The notes: a model not told the origin generated them from the sequence alone. Counted from the first letter of the stretch, positions 33,563 to 43,987 are shown. The stretch: DNA of 64,000 nt from Aneurinibacillus sp. REN35 (GCF_041379945.2 NZ_JBFTXJ020000008.1:1-64000), one strand, 5' to 3'. Translations and numbers: made by a program.

Positions 33563-34540
33563 TTAGAATTTGTCCGCTCGCCAGAACAAGAACGTAGAGG
33601 GGGCAAATAAAGAATGAATCATCTCTTCGTCAGTCTTCTCTCCCACTTCCATCCCTGTTTTCTCGGCCAATGACTCCCTGGTAATGACGCGCCACATCGC
33701 CTCTGATTTATATATTGTCCGGGTAGTAAAATGACGCTCCCACATCATCGACTTCTGCTGATGCGGGAATACGAGTCTGACTTGTTCCTTGATTCGTTCA
33801 AGCAAAGCAACTACCGCCTTATCCGCTTGCGGCTCCCAGCACAACTCTTGTATAAAGAGCCCGTCCGCTTCCTTTTTATATAGAAGGTAGGCAACGGGCC
33901 TTTCATTTCTTTTGGCCACCAATGCGGTAAGCTTGGTCCCTATTCTCCTAAAAATCGCTTGCTCCCAATAGCTTTCTGAGCGGACACGCGCTCCTCCATA
34001 GCGTTGACTGCATGCCTTATACAAGCGTCGTACATCCGGTTTATCTTCCACAGTGAACGGATGAATCTGTAGGTGTTCAAAAAAGCCCGCTCGCCCATCT
34101 TCCTCATCCCTACTCTTATGCTCAATTGTATGCACGGCCTCTTGTATCGGTATCCACCCCATCCTTTCATAAAAGCTCGGGATACCGGTAAATAGCAAGG
34201 ACAGGTCATACTTTTGCATCTCCATCCAAGCAAGCATGCGGCGCAGAATCTGATGGGTTAAGCCGCGGCCTCTATAATTAGGGTGAGTAGCTACATTCCC
34301 AATACCGGCCACAGATAGTTTCCTTTTTCCATACCAGATATCAAAAGGAAAAATCTGCACCGAGGCGGCGATATTCCCATCTATACTTGCGATCCATGTC
34401 GTCTCCGGATTATAGGCAGGCTCTGCTTCCAGCCGCTCTATAAAGAACGCTTTATCTTCAGGAAATGCGGCTTCTAGGACTTCATAGACTTTAGCTTGTT
34501 CATGCCGGCTTTGTATCGAACGTATTTCAATGTGTTCCAC
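33563..34540 (-). CDS. GNAT family N-acetyltransferase
   Basis: 325 aa. The first domain has the acetyl-CoA site VATHPNYRGRGLTHQIL (Q/RxxGxG/A type) at about residues 83-99 and FYERMGW further on. A second, more diverged GNAT-like half (DVRRLYKACSQRYGGARVR onward) and a C-terminal segment give a layout like Eis-type proteins. Substrate unknown. Confidence 0.78.
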   Translation of the reverse strand: MEHIEIRSIQSRHEQAKVYEVLEAAFPEDKAFFIERLEAEPAYNPETTWIASIDGNIAASVQIFPFDIWYGKRKLSVAGIGNVATHPNYRGRGLTHQILRRMLAWMEMQKYDLSLLFTGIPSFYERMGWIPIQEAVHTIEHKSRDEEDGRAGFFEHLQIHPFTVEDKPDVRRLYKACSQRYGGARVRSESYWEQAIFRRIGTKLTALVAKRNERPVAYLLYKKEADGLFIQELCWEPQADKAVVALLERIKEQVRLVFPHQQKSMMWERHFTTRTIYKSEAMWRVITRESLAEKTGMEVGEKTDEEMIHSLFAPSTFLFWRADKF

Positions 34541-34696
34541 CTTAGCGTTCCCTCCATTGCTTATAATCGTTTCTCTTCTATCGCTTCTACCTCCGTTTTT
34601 ACCTGTATAACCTTTGATGTTTGCTTCTACTTATACATCGGGTAAGATTCTATATGCTCGACTTCTGCGATAGTAAAGGAGAGGAGTGTATTCAAT

Positions 34697-35206
34697 ATGA
34701 AAATAAACAAACTTATGGTTGTTGCTCATCCGGATGATGAGACCATGTTTGGCGGAGATGAACTGCTGCAGGAGAAGGGATGGAAGGTCGTGTGCATAAC
34801 CGAGGGGGACAATCCAGAACGTTCACAGGAATTTGCCAAAGCGATGGAAGCATTCGGTGCAGAATATGAAATCTGGACATACAAAGACGCATGGACAGAG
34901 CATATCAATCGTCCCCACCTTGAAAAAGATTTGCGCCGTGTGCTGCATGAACGCACATACGAAAAAATCGTGACACATAATCTACAGGGTGAGTACGGCC
35001 ATCCGGAACATAAAGCGGTATCAGAAGTGATGCACAACCTGGTTGAAAATAATCTGTACGTTTTTGATTTATCGCTCAATGAAGTACTTGAGATGCACAT
35101 TCTGCGCAAAAAGCTTGAAATTAGCGAGATTTACCAAAGTCAACTGCATGCATTTGAGCAGCTCAGCCAGTATTGGATTAAGGCCCGCTCGGTAAAAATT
35201 AAATAA
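34697..35206 (+). CDS. PIG-L family deacetylase
   Basis: 169 aa. AHPDDE at residues 10-15 is the zinc-binding motif of PIG-L/LmbE deacetylases; HPEHKAV near residue 101 supplies the third ligand. Short for the family (BshB-type proteins are about 220 aa), with a compact C-terminus. Likely deacetylates an N-acetylglucosamine-type compound. GGAGAGGAG precedes the ATG. A strong terminator follows. Confidence 0.82.
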   Translation: MKINKLMVVAHPDDETMFGGDELLQEKGWKVVCITEGDNPERSQEFAKAMEAFGAEYEIWTYKDAWTEHINRPHLEKDLRRVLHERTYEKIVTHNLQGEYGHPEHKAVSEVMHNLVENNLYVFDLSLNEVLEMHILRKKLEISEIYQSQLHAFEQLSQYWIKARSVKIK

Positions 35207-35207
35207 G

Positions 35208-35239
35208 AACGCCTGCTGTATACATCAGCAGGCGTTTTT
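35208..35239 (+). terminator. Intrinsic terminator after the PIG-L gene
   Basis: AACGCCTGCTG and CAGCAGGCGTT form a perfect 11-bp stem with a seven-base loop and a T run. Confidence 0.9.
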
Positions 35240-35252
35240 ATTGCAGCCATTG

Positions 35253-35825
35253 TTATAAAAAGTTGCCGCCATCGTTTGGTGACGATAATGGATTTTGCAT
35301 TAGTTCTTTTACCCACTCCATCATATCAGAGGAATAACTCTGGGCATACGAAGCAAAAAACGATTGTTCAAGCGACTGCTGTACAGTTGGATTCGGCAGC
35401 AGGGAAGCCACTGCCAAAATAATAAACAAAATCAAACCGTTTTTGACAAGACCCAGCACAGCACCAATCAGACGATTCAACAGGGATATGCCGGGCAGGC
35501 GGGTAATCCCGTCCAAAAATCCTCCTATAAGGCGAACAGTAAGCCCTACAACAAACGCTAGCAAAGCAAATGCCACTATATTATATAGAGCCTGCTGTAC
35601 AATTGGAAATCCCGCTACAGCTTCAAATGAGCCGCTGGCCTGTACTTTGGAGAGCGGAAACCACTCCGCAAGCTGTGCAGCTACAGGTCGGTAATACATA
35701 AAAGCCACCATAAGCGAAAGGATTACGCTTGCGACACGCACAAGCTGTCCGACCAATCCTGTCCTATATCCGCGCCATATACTAACCAGCAACAATACAA
35801 GTACAACAATATCTAAGATATTCAT
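35253..35825 (-). CDS. CvpA family membrane protein
   Basis: 190 aa with four membrane helices. MNILDIVVLVLLLVSIWRGYRTGLVGQ is the typical CvpA opening; LPGISLLNRLIGAVLGLVKNGLI is the second conserved block. Equivalent to yshB, which follows zapA in Bacillus. It starts eight bases after the zapA stop, so the two form an operon. Exact function unclear; family members affect envelope homeostasis. Confidence 0.85.
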   Translation of the reverse strand: MNILDIVVLVLLLVSIWRGYRTGLVGQLVRVASVILSLMVAFMYYRPVAAQLAEWFPLSKVQASGSFEAVAGFPIVQQALYNIVAFALLAFVVGLTVRLIGGFLDGITRLPGISLLNRLIGAVLGLVKNGLILFIILAVASLLPNPTVQQSLEQSFFASYAQSYSSDMMEWVKELMQNPLSSPNDGGNFL

Positions 35826-35833
35826 GCTGTCCC

Positions 35834-36151
35834 TTACTCCTTATCTATCTTGCCTTCTGCACCATCTGCCTTTTCGTTTTCCTCATCACTCTCCTGGGCC
35901 GTTTCCTCTAGCAGCTTAATGAGCTCTTCATATTCCAGCCGCAGCCGAAAATACTCATCCGCCATATTCAATGCTGCCAGCACAGCTAGCTTATTCGTAT
36001 CCAAGCGCGGATTTGCCGAAGCAATCTTTCGCATCTTATCATCTACATACCCTGCAACCATGCGCATATGTGACGAGCTGCTGTCGCCTTTCATAGTGTA
36101 GTACTGCCCATATATTTCAACGACTACGCGTTCTTTGTTCTGTCCTGACAC
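35834..36151 (-). CDS. zapA: Cell division protein ZapA
   Basis: 105 aa. ZapA crosslinks FtsZ filaments at midcell. The N-terminal strand RVVVEIYGQYYTMKGD, then MRMVAGYVDDKMRKIA and KLAVLAALNMADEYFRL are family motifs, followed by a coiled coil and an acidic tail. Located between pheT and cvpA as in Bacillus (rnhC is absent here). Confidence 0.92.
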   Translation of the reverse strand: MSGQNKERVVVEIYGQYYTMKGDSSSSHMRMVAGYVDDKMRKIASANPRLDTNKLAVLAALNMADEYFRLRLEYEELIKLLEETAQESDEENEKADGAEGKIDKE

Positions 36152-36249
36152 ACTACGTCCTCCTCACGTCCTTGTACATAACTATATTCTACACAATACC
36201 ACAAATAAAGAAAGGCGGGGAATCGAAAAGAATACCAAAAGTGCAAACA

Positions 36250-36287
36250 AGAAAAAAGGAGGAGACGCACCTAAGCATCTCCTCCTT
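36250..36287 (-). terminator. Intrinsic terminator after pheT
   Basis: AAGGAGGAGA (minus strand) pairs with TCTCCTCCTT over 10 bp with a 12-base loop, followed by TTTTCTTG. It ends the pheST operon just before its stop-distal edge. Confidence 0.85.
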
Positions 36288-36297
36288 CTTCCATCAC

Positions 36298-38724
36298 TCA
36301 TCCGCGCAATTCTGCGCCACACTCATTCGTCAGTGCCTCTACTACGGTACTATGTGCAGCCTGCACTTCCTCATCAGTCAATGTGCGCTCTACATCACGA
36401 TACGTACACGATAGCGCAATGCTTTTCTTATTCTCGCCCAGTCTATCATCTACATACACATCAAAGATTCGAACCGACTCCAGCCATTGTCCAGCTGATT
36501 TCTCAATCACCTTTTGCAGATCGCCCGCACTTACGTCACGATCAACAACAACCGCGATATCACGACTAATTGCCGGATACTTCGGCAGTGGCATCATTCC
36601 CTGATGCATCGTTGCCATAGCGAGCAATGTATCGGCATCCAACTGGAATACATATGTCTCGTCTATGTCATATTTCTGCTGCGTAGCCGGATGTACCTGC
36701 CCTACATAGCCTACCATTTTGTCCTGCAGGACAATGTGAGCGGATCTTCCTGGGTGCATACCTGCCAGATCTTTGGCAGGACGATACTCAATTCCTGTAA
36801 TTCCAAGACGATTCAGCAATACGTCAAGAATGCCTTTGACTAAGTAGAAATCAACCGGCTCACCTTTCTGCTGCCAGTGCGGTCCTACCCAGTTTCCTGT
36901 CAGAAGACCCGCCAGTGTCAGGCGTTCTTCTGGAAGCGTCCGCAGCGATTCTTCATCCGTTAAGAATACTTTCCCCATCTCAAACAGTGCCAGGTTCCGC
37001 TCTTTGCGATTCAAATTATACGCTGCAGTCTCTAGCAAATGAGGCAGCAAATTAACCCGAAGCACACTGCGTTCTTCGCTCATCGGCATTGCGAGCGGAA
37101 TCGGCTTTGTTTCACGGTATACCGTAGCGAAATCATGCGCCATGTCAGGGTGTGTAAACGAATATGCCGTTACCTCATCGAGACCTGCACCATTCAATAC
37201 CTGGCGAATGGTTCTGCGCAGCATCTGCTCCCGTGTGAGCGTTCCCTGTGTATTGTCTCCATATGGCAGTGTCGTCGGAATATGATCATATCCGTACAGA
37301 CGCGCGACTTCTTCAATCAGATCGACCTCTCGCGTAATATCCTGACGACGTGTCGGTGCCGATACACAAATGGTATCCCCTTCTATTTTATATGCAAACT
37401 GCAAGCGTTCAAAAATAGAAGCGGCGTCACCAAGCGTCAGCTCTGTACCAAGCAGACCGTTTAAGCGAGAGAGCTTCAGTTCAACCTGCTTCGGTTCTGG
37501 GATCGTGACTGTTTGATCCGCTTTCCCTGAGGCGACCTGACCACCCGCTAATTCAGCCATCAGCGCTGCTGCCCGATCTAGCGCCCGTTCCACTGCTTGC
37601 GGGTCCACTTCTTTTTCGAAGCGCAGGCTTGCTTCCGAACGCAGACCCAACTTGCGCGCAGTTTTGCGAATGGACGAACCAGCAAAATGCGCCGATTCCA
37701 AAAGAATCGTCTCTGTCGCTTCCGTTACTTCGGAATTGGCACCGCCCATAACACCGGCAATACCGATGGCTTTTGTTCCGTCTGTAATCAACAGCATCTC
37801 TTCATCAAGCGTACGCTCCACATCATCAAGCGTAACGATGGTTTCATTCGGCTTCGCAAGACGAACCACGATACGGCCGCCCTCCACCTTAGCATAATCA
37901 AATGCATGCAGCGGCTGACCCGTTTCAAGCATTACATAGTTAGTAATATCCACCACATTATTGATCGGACGAACACCCGCTGCCATCAAGCGGTTCTGCA
38001 TCCATAATGGAGATGACCCAAGCTTCACGCCTGAAATCATACGTGCCATATAGCGATGGCACTGCTCTTTTGCTTCAATCGCAATCTCAACCCTACCTTG
38101 AATGGACGCAGCTTCTTCCGGTACATTCGCTGCCGGAAGCTTCACATCTCGACCAAGGATCGCGGCCACTTCGTATGCCACCCCTGTCATGCTCAAACAA
38201 TCTGAACGATTCGGCGTCAGCCCAAGTTCAAGTACGACATCATCAAGCCCTAACACCGGATGAATCGGCTGTCCAATCTCTACGTCTTCCGGCAGCACCA
38301 AGATGCCTTCTTGAATTTCTTTGGGCATCATCTTATCATTTATGCCAAGCTCTTTTGCAGAACAGATCATGCCGTTGGATGCGACACCACGCAGCTTTGC
38401 TTTTTTGATTTTAAAATCGCCCGGTAATTTGGCTCCAACCACCGCCACCGGAACCTTCTGCCCGGCGTCTACATTCTTGGCGCCACAGACGATTTGCAGC
38501 AGTTCACCACTGCCTACATCTACCTGGCAAACATTAAGCTTATCAGCATCCGGATGCTTCGCCTTCTCAGCTACATATCCGACCACAACATCCGTTACGC
38601 CTTGATCTGCGTATTCTACCGCATCGACCTCTACACCGCTGCGAGTCAGCTTCTCGGCAAGCTCTTCCGGCGTGATACCGGATAGGTCTACGTATTGTGC
38701 CAACCAGTTATATGAAACTTTCAT
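36298..38724 (-). CDS. pheT: Phenylalanine-tRNA ligase beta subunit
   Basis: 808 aa. An N-terminal tRNA-binding fold (VVGYVAEKAKHPDADKLNVCQVDVG), the B3/B4 editing region, the B5 domain, a catalytic-like core (LIEEVARLYGYDHIPTTLP) and the C-terminal anticodon-binding domain (FPAISRDIAVVV-like YPAISRDIAVVVDRD) occur in the usual order and length. Pairs with PheS to charge tRNA-Phe. It starts 14 bases after the pheS stop, in one operon under the T-box. Confidence 0.97.
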   Translation of the reverse strand: MKVSYNWLAQYVDLSGITPEELAEKLTRSGVEVDAVEYADQGVTDVVVGYVAEKAKHPDADKLNVCQVDVGSGELLQIVCGAKNVDAGQKVPVAVVGAKLPGDFKIKKAKLRGVASNGMICSAKELGINDKMMPKEIQEGILVLPEDVEIGQPIHPVLGLDDVVLELGLTPNRSDCLSMTGVAYEVAAILGRDVKLPAANVPEEAASIQGRVEIAIEAKEQCHRYMARMISGVKLGSSPLWMQNRLMAAGVRPINNVVDITNYVMLETGQPLHAFDYAKVEGGRIVVRLAKPNETIVTLDDVERTLDEEMLLITDGTKAIGIAGVMGGANSEVTEATETILLESAHFAGSSIRKTARKLGLRSEASLRFEKEVDPQAVERALDRAAALMAELAGGQVASGKADQTVTIPEPKQVELKLSRLNGLLGTELTLGDAASIFERLQFAYKIEGDTICVSAPTRRQDITREVDLIEEVARLYGYDHIPTTLPYGDNTQGTLTREQMLRRTIRQVLNGAGLDEVTAYSFTHPDMAHDFATVYRETKPIPLAMPMSEERSVLRVNLLPHLLETAAYNLNRKERNLALFEMGKVFLTDEESLRTLPEERLTLAGLLTGNWVGPHWQQKGEPVDFYLVKGILDVLLNRLGITGIEYRPAKDLAGMHPGRSAHIVLQDKMVGYVGQVHPATQQKYDIDETYVFQLDADTLLAMATMHQGMMPLPKYPAISRDIAVVVDRDVSAGDLQKVIEKSAGQWLESVRIFDVYVDDRLGENKKSIALSCTYRDVERTLTDEEVQAAHSTVVEALTNECGAELRG

Positions 38725-38738
38725 TACCTTCTCCTCCC

Positions 38739-39773
38739 TTATACCCGATTAAACTGCTTTAGGAAGCGTACATCGTTCATATAGAAATGGCGAATATCAT
38801 CAATGCCGTACTTCAGCATGGCAATCCGGTCAATCCCCATTCCAAATGCAAATCCCGTATACTTCTCTGAATCATAGCCGGCCATCTCAAGTACCCGCGG
38901 ATGAACCATACCGGAACCTAGAATTTCAATCCAGCCCGTATGCTTACATACCCGACAGCCTTTCCCGCCGCATATACTGCATGATACATCCACTTCTGCG
39001 CTTGGCTCCGTGAACGGGAAGAAGCTTGGACGCAGGCGGATATTAGTGCCTTCACCGAACATCTGACGGGCAAAGTTCAGCAATACGCCTTTGAGGTCGC
39101 TCATGCGCACGTTTTCGCCAACCATCAGCCCTTCCACCTGATTGAATACATGCGAATGGGTGGCGTCATCATTATCACGACGATAGACGCGGCCCGGACA
39201 GATAACCTTAACCGGAACGTCGCCTTTCATTTTTTCCATGGTGCGAACCTGTACTGGGGATGTATGCGTACGGAGCAGAATATCCTCGGTAATATAGAAT
39301 GAATCCTGCATATCGCGTGCCGGATGATCCTTCGGCAGATTAAGCGTCTCAAAGTTATAATAATCCGTCTCGACTTCTGGTCCTTCCGCAACGGTAAAAC
39401 CCATGCCTAAGAAGATATCCTCGATCTGCTCCGACACAAGGGTCAGCGGATGACGGTTTCCCATCTGTATGCTGCGGCCTGGCAGGGTAACATCAATCGT
39501 CTCGCTAGAAAGCTTCGCTTCGATTTCCGCACGCTCTGCCGCTTCCTTCTTTTCTTCAAGCTTATCTTCAATGGCAGCACGTACCTCATTACCCAATTGG
39601 CCAATAATCGGCCGCTCCTCAGCAGATAACTTTCCCATGCCGCGCAGGATTTCTGTCAGTTGACCCTTTTTGCCGAGATATTTGACGCGCAGCTCCTGTA
39701 GCTGTGCCGTCTGCTCGATCTGTTCTAATTCCTTAAGCGCTTCGGCTTTTAAAGCTTCTAATCTTTCGCGCAC
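38739..39773 (-). CDS. pheS: Phenylalanine-tRNA ligase alpha subunit
   Basis: 344 aa from the GTG at 39773, preceded by GGGAGGG; the length equals that of Bacillus PheS. A longer frame upstream is only T-box sequence. Coiled-coil N-terminus ([15 protein letters not shown]), class II motif 2 ([20 protein letters not shown]) and motif 3 ([16 protein letters not shown]) are clear. Under Phe T-box control. Confidence 0.97.
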   Translation of the reverse strand: MRERLEALKAEALKELEQIEQTAQLQELRVKYLGKKGQLTEILRGMGKLSAEERPIIGQLGNEVRAAIEDKLEEKKEAAERAEIEAKLSSETIDVTLPGRSIQMGNRHPLTLVSEQIEDIFLGMGFTVAEGPEVETDYYNFETLNLPKDHPARDMQDSFYITEDILLRTHTSPVQVRTMEKMKGDVPVKVICPGRVYRRDNDDATHSHVFNQVEGLMVGENVRMSDLKGVLLNFARQMFGEGTNIRLRPSFFPFTEPSAEVDVSCSICGGKGCRVCKHTGWIEILGSGMVHPRVLEMAGYDSEKYTGFAFGMGIDRIAMLKYGIDDIRHFYMNDVRFLKQFNRV

Positions 39774-39814
39774 TGCATAACCCTCCCTATAAGTCTCAAT
39801 ATATACAGAAATAC

Positions 39815-40055
39815 AAAAAGACCTCCCACCCGATAAGGGGCGAGAGGTCGCGGTACCACCCTTGTTTGAGAACGGATTGCTCCGATTCCCATCTTGCTGC
39901 TTGATAACGGACAAGTTCCGGTACCCCCTACTCTTGATGTTCAGGGGCCAGCTCAGGAGTGAATTCGGTGAAAGAACCGTCTCAAGAATGCTTCCAGTCA
40001 CGGCATTCTCTCCCTGGGAGTGTCCATCTCACGTACTTGTCTCCGTCTGCGCTTT
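39815..40055 (-). promoter_or_regulatory. T-box riboswitch (Phe) of pheST
   Basis: On the minus strand the T-box AAGGGTGGTACCGCG (39849-39863) is followed by a terminator of the GACCTC/GAGGTC type (39815-39849). Further upstream, the stem I specifier region reads CCGAATTCACTCC with UUC (Phe) at 39961-39963. Uncharged tRNA-Phe binding would favour the antiterminator. Nothing was recognised in 40056-40289 beyond AT-rich promoter-like sequence. Confidence 0.93.
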
Positions 40056-40289
40056 TATTACCTACATACTATGTAAGTCAATCTATTTGATGATAAATTA
40101 TATACGATATGAAGAAAACATGCAAGCATACCAAAATACTGTCATATGTATTTTTTCCTACCTTTACAATGCATTATGGCATATACTATACATAAGACAC
40201 CCAGCATATTGGTATGTCTGAAAGAACAATTGTGATTATATGATAATAGGCCTTATGAACTTTATTATATTTACCTAAAGGAGCTACGC

Positions 40290-41003
40290 ATGAGTCGACT
40301 AGATACCATCCTCTATGATAAGAAGTTCACCTGTACCCATTGCGAAAATCAGTTTACAAGTAAAAAAGCGCGCTTACGACGAAGTCATCCATATAAGCGC
40401 GATCCTGATTTCTGCGAATATTATGAGGATCAGGCGGAGAATCCGATTCTATATCATGTCATTGTATGTCCGCGCTGCGGCTATTCATTTAATGAACAAT
40501 TCCGCAAAGAGATACCGCCCCAGCTTGAAGCGCTGATCCAAGAGAAAGTAACAGCAAACTGGACGGAAAAAGATTATACAGGCATCCGCAATATTAAAGA
40601 AGCGGTAGCCACCTATAAACTTGCGATCTTTTCAGCTACACTTCGCCATGAACCTCATTGTGTCCTGGCTGGATTATGTCTACGTCTTGCTTGGCTCTAC
40701 CGTTATCAGAAAAAAGAAGCAGAAGAGCTGCGATTCATCGAACTCGCTCTCCATGAATACGAATCTTCCTATGAACAAGGTGATTATGTACGAGCCGGTA
40801 TGTCCGAACTCAAACTCATCTATCTCATCGGAGAGCTGCACAGACAAACAGGCGATTACACCCAGGCACTACGCTTCTTCTCACGCGTTATTGAACACCC
40901 ACTGAAAGCCAATGAACCTCAAATGGTGCGGGCCGCTCGTGACCAATGGCAAAATATGCGAGAAGATATGAAGCGCGCTAAAGACGAAGGGCAGCATACT
41001 TAG
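40290..41003 (+). CDS. DUF2225 protein (zinc-ribbon plus TPR-like)
   Basis: 237 aa. Two CxxC pairs near the N-terminus (TCTHCENQF at 14-22 and VCPRCGYSFNEQF) probably bind zinc. The rest is helical and TPR-like (LAGLCLRLAWLYRYQKKEAEE; LKLIYLIGELHRQTGDYTQALRFF). Family function unknown. AAAGGAGC precedes the ATG. Its last four bases overlap the convergent trmH gene. Confidence 0.85.
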   Translation: MSRLDTILYDKKFTCTHCENQFTSKKARLRRSHPYKRDPDFCEYYEDQAENPILYHVIVCPRCGYSFNEQFRKEIPPQLEALIQEKVTANWTEKDYTGIRNIKEAVATYKLAIFSATLRHEPHCVLAGLCLRLAWLYRYQKKEAEELRFIELALHEYESSYEQGDYVRAGMSELKLIYLIGELHRQTGDYTQALRFFSRVIEHPLKANEPQMVRAARDQWQNMREDMKRAKDEGQHT

Positions 41004-41791
41004 TTTGTACGCTGCCTGACTGCTTCATACATGAGGATGGAACCTGCAATAGCTGCATTAAGCGATTCCGCCTGTCCATGAATCGGGATGATGACATTCT
41101 GATCAGATTGAGCCAGCACTTCCGCAGAAAGGCCGCTTCCTTCATTACCAATGACAAGCGCGACATCTCCTGCATAGGAGATATCCGTATACATTTTGGA
41201 TTCTGTCAGACTGGTTCCAATCACCCGCAGCTGTGGATGCTGCTCTCTGGCCCGGGCGATAAATGACGAGACATTCTCCTGCCATATGGGTAGATGAAAC
41301 AATGAGCCCATTGTGGAGCGGATCGTCTTACTGTTATACAAGTCCGCACTTCCCTCTCCGATGACTACCCCATCGAAGCCGGCGGCATCTGCCGTTCGAA
41401 TGAGCGTCCCGACATTTCCCGGGTCCTGCAGCTTATCAAGCACAAGCAGCAAGCATTGTTCCGGCAGCCTTTCTAGACGTACATTGCGCATTTTAGCAAC
41501 CGCTATAATATTTTGCGGCGTTTTCGTTTCCGCTACTTTCTCCAATACGGGGCGATTTACATAAACCAATGATGTTTCTGGTTGGGCTGTCACATATTCT
41601 TCAAGCCACCTTGGCACCTCTACTCCTTCTTCTACAAGCGCCGTTTCCAGCGGTACATTCGCCCGGCATGCTTCTTCCACCAAGTGTGTACCTTCCAGCA
41701 GAAAGCAGCCTGTGCGCTCCCGTTCTTTGCGCGCATGCAGCTTCGCCCATCCCTTTACCCGTGGATTCTGTACTGAAACAATGATTTCCAT
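41000..41791 (-). CDS. TrmH/SpoU family RNA methyltransferase
   Basis: 263 aa. Transfers a methyl group to a 2'-O of tRNA or rRNA. The knotted SPOUT core is shown by LVLDKLQDPGNVGTLIRTADAAGFDGVV (motif 1), ALVIGNEGSGLS (motif 2) and VIIPIHGQAESLNAAIAGSIL (motif 3). The N-terminal SpoU substrate-binding domain precedes it. Equivalent to ysgA, upstream of pheS in Bacillus. Confidence 0.9.
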   Translation of the reverse strand: MEIIVSVQNPRVKGWAKLHARKERERTGCFLLEGTHLVEEACRANVPLETALVEEGVEVPRWLEEYVTAQPETSLVYVNRPVLEKVAETKTPQNIIAVAKMRNVRLERLPEQCLLLVLDKLQDPGNVGTLIRTADAAGFDGVVIGEGSADLYNSKTIRSTMGSLFHLPIWQENVSSFIARAREQHPQLRVIGTSLTESKMYTDISYAGDVALVIGNEGSGLSAEVLAQSDQNVIIPIHGQAESLNAAIAGSILMYEAVRQRTN

Positions 41792-41822
41792 GCTGATGCT
41801 CCTATCTTATCTATCTTAGCGC

Positions 41823-42479
41823 TCAGGACGCTTCTTCGAATTTTTTCAAATCGTCATTATGTCCGATCACGATAAGAATATCGCCTTCATGAATCGTATC
41901 AGTGGCGTTCGGAGCGATATTAAAGGAATTACCGCTCTTAATCGCCATAACATTGACCCCAAAGCGAGCACGTACATCAAGTTCAATCAAACTCTTGCCA
42001 TCCATTGCGTCAGAGGCTGCCACTTCGGCAATGCTGTACTCCTCTGCCAGTTCTACAAAGTCCAGTACATTCGGTGAGATTAAGTTATGGGCGACACGAA
42101 GCCCCATATCCCGTTCAGGGAATACGACACGATCCGCTCCCACTTTATATAATACCTGGCCATGCCGTTCATTCTGTGCCTTGGCCACGATCATTTTGAC
42201 GCCCATTTCCTTTAAGATTAGCGTGGTCAGAATACTCGCTTGAATATCGGCACCGATGGCGACAACCACGACGTCAAAATTCCTTATTCCTACTTCTTTT
42301 AGCGCCTGTTCATCCGTCGAGTCGGCTTGCACAGCATGCGTTGCAATATTAATATGATCCTGAATGCGTTCTTCGTCCTCATCCATAACCATTACATCAT
42401 ATCCCATATTATAGAGCGCCTGCGCTACACTGGCGCCAAAACGCCCCATTCCGATCACTGCATATGATTGAGCTGCCAT
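41823..42479 (-). CDS. Potassium channel gating subunit KtrA/KtrC (TrkA family)
   Basis: 218 aa. The N-terminal RCK Rossmann domain has YAVIGMGRFGASVAQAL with the nucleotide site and the acidic MDEDEERIQ. The C-terminal TrkA_C domain has GKSLIELDVRARFGVNVMAI. It binds ATP/ADP (and possibly cyclic di-AMP) to gate a Ktr potassium channel; the membrane subunit is not in this window. Confidence 0.88.
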   Translation of the reverse strand: MAAQSYAVIGMGRFGASVAQALYNMGYDVMVMDEDEERIQDHINIATHAVQADSTDEQALKEVGIRNFDVVVVAIGADIQASILTTLILKEMGVKMIVAKAQNERHGQVLYKVGADRVVFPERDMGLRVAHNLISPNVLDFVELAEEYSIAEVAASDAMDGKSLIELDVRARFGVNVMAIKSGNSFNIAPNATDTIHEGDILIVIGHNDDLKKFEEAS

Positions 42480-42617
42480 ACAATCCCACTCCTTTATTCA
42501 TTCGCTCCTTATTATATCATCCCCGTTCCGTTTTGCACGACAGGCATGAAAATAATTTGTTCGGGTGAAACTATGGTACGAAACGATTTTGTTATTATAC
42601 GAAGGAGCGTGAATCCA

Positions 42618-42833
42618 TTGAATATCTCCAACCTTAATTTACGCGCTGCAATTATGCAGAATATGCACGGTTCTTCAAAGGAAGACGTACGCCATACGAT
42701 TGTGGATGCGATCAGCAGCGGCGAGGAGAAAACCCTCCCTGGTCTTGGCGTGCTCTTTGAGCTGCTCTGGCAGGATGCAGATGACCAAGAAAAAAGTAAA
42801 ATCATTGAATGTATCCATCAGCAGGTCCAATAG
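42618..42833 (+). CDS. sspI: Small acid-soluble spore protein SspI
   Basis: 71 aa from the TTG at 42618, with AAGGAG ten bases upstream; the length equals Bacillus SspI. NLNLRAAIMQNM and ISSGEEKTLPGLGVLFELLW are the family signatures. Minor spore protein made in the forespore, which marks the organism as a spore former. A strong terminator follows. Confidence 0.92.
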   Translation: MNISNLNLRAAIMQNMHGSSKEDVRHTIVDAISSGEEKTLPGLGVLFELLWQDADDQEKSKIIECIHQQVQ

Positions 42834-42854
42834 GCAGCACGTTGAGTGATAGAC

Positions 42855-42888
42855 AAAAGCCTCCCGGCTATTCATCCGGGAGGCTTTT
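42855..42888. terminator. Bidirectional terminator between sspI and the M42 peptidase gene
   Basis: AAAAGCCTCCCGG and CCGGGAGGCTTTT form a perfect 13-bp dyad with an eight-base loop. T runs lie on both strands. It serves the convergent genes on both sides. Confidence 0.93.
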
Positions 42889-42907
42889 GCTTGATAGCGA
42901 TATCGTC

Positions 42908-43987
42908 TTAGTATTCGCCGCGCTTGATTTTTGCAACCGTATCTTCATCAAGCTTTTTGATTGTCTCTGTGATCAGTTTCACCGCATTATCAATATCGTC
43001 TCGATGAAGAATCGCTGCATGACTATGGATATAGCGCGTAGCGATGCCGATCACGATGGACGGTACACCCTGCCCGTTCAAATGCATACGTCCTGCATCC
43101 GTACCGCCGCGAGCCATGGCATCATATTGGAATGGAATGTTATGTTCTTCCGCCGTCTCCACTACCAGCTTGCGCAATCCGGGATGGCCGACCATGGAAG
43201 CATCATAGAGCAGTACTTGTGGGCCTTCGCCAATTTTGGACATGGCATCTCCTTCTTTGACACCCGGCGTATCTCCTGCGATACCAACGTCTACAGCAAA
43301 CGCAATATCAGGATTCACGGCGAATACGGATGTTTGAGCACCGCGTAGTCCCACTTCTTCCTGAACGGTACCGACGCCATATACCGTGTTCGGATGATCC
43401 ACGCCTTTTAGCTGTTCAAGCGTCTGAATCGCCATCGCAATTCCGACACGGTTATCCCATGCTTTTGCCATCATAATCTTCGGATTGGTCATGACTGTAA
43501 ACGGACATATCGGCACAACCGTATCCCCCGGCCGTACCCCATACTCTTCGGCTTGTTCCTTGCTTGAAGCACCGATATCAATGAACATGTCTTTGATGTC
43601 TACCGGTTTCTTGCGGGCTTCTGGAGATAGAATATGCGGAGGTACGGACCCGATTACCCCTTCGATCACGCCGCTCCTCGTTTGAATCGCAACGCGCTGC
43701 GCAAGCATAACCTGCTCCCACCAGCCTCCAAGCGGCTGGAACTTAAGAAAGCCTTTATCTGTAATCATCGTAACCATGAAGCCTACTTCATCAAGGTGGC
43801 CTGCTACCATGATTTTTGGTCCCTTATTTCCTTGACGGGCCAACAGGCTGCCCAGATTATCCGTTGTGACTTCATCTGCATAGGGTTCTATGTACTTGCG
43901 CATAACTTCCCGGACTTTACGCTCATGGCCGGGTACGCCCGGTGTTTCTGTCAATTCTTTATACATTTGCAGCGTTTTATCTTCCAC
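42908..43987 (-). CDS. M42 family metallo-aminopeptidase
   Basis: 359 aa from the GTG at 43987, after TGGAGGAA; 14 more residues upstream are in frame but unlike the family. Zinc ligands are in [12 protein letters not shown] (His), AWDNRVG (Asp), VQEEVGLRG (Glu pair), FAVDVG and the C-terminal [18 protein letters not shown] region (His). Equivalent to ysdC of Bacillus. Glutamyl or broad aminopeptidase. Confidence 0.9.
   Translation of the reverse strand: MEDKTLQMYKELTETPGVPGHERKVREVMRKYIEPYADEVTTDNLGSLLARQGNKGPKIMVAGHLDEVGFMVTMITDKGFLKFQPLGGWWEQVMLAQRVAIQTRSGVIEGVIGSVPPHILSPEARKKPVDIKDMFIDIGASSKEQAEEYGVRPGDTVVPICPFTVMTNPKIMMAKAWDNRVGIAMAIQTLEQLKGVDHPNTVYGVGTVQEEVGLRGAQTSVFAVNPDIAFAVDVGIAGDTPGVKEGDAMSKIGEGPQVLLYDASMVGHPGLRKLVVETAEEHNIPFQYDAMARGGTDAGRMHLNGQGVPSIVIGIATRYIHSHAAILHRDDIDNAVKLITETIKKLDEDTVAKIKRGEY

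Noticed and set aside
39774-40001. N-terminal extension of PheS to 420 residues
   Set aside because: The extension is translated T-box sequence; the GTG at 39773 has a ribosome binding site and gives the family length.
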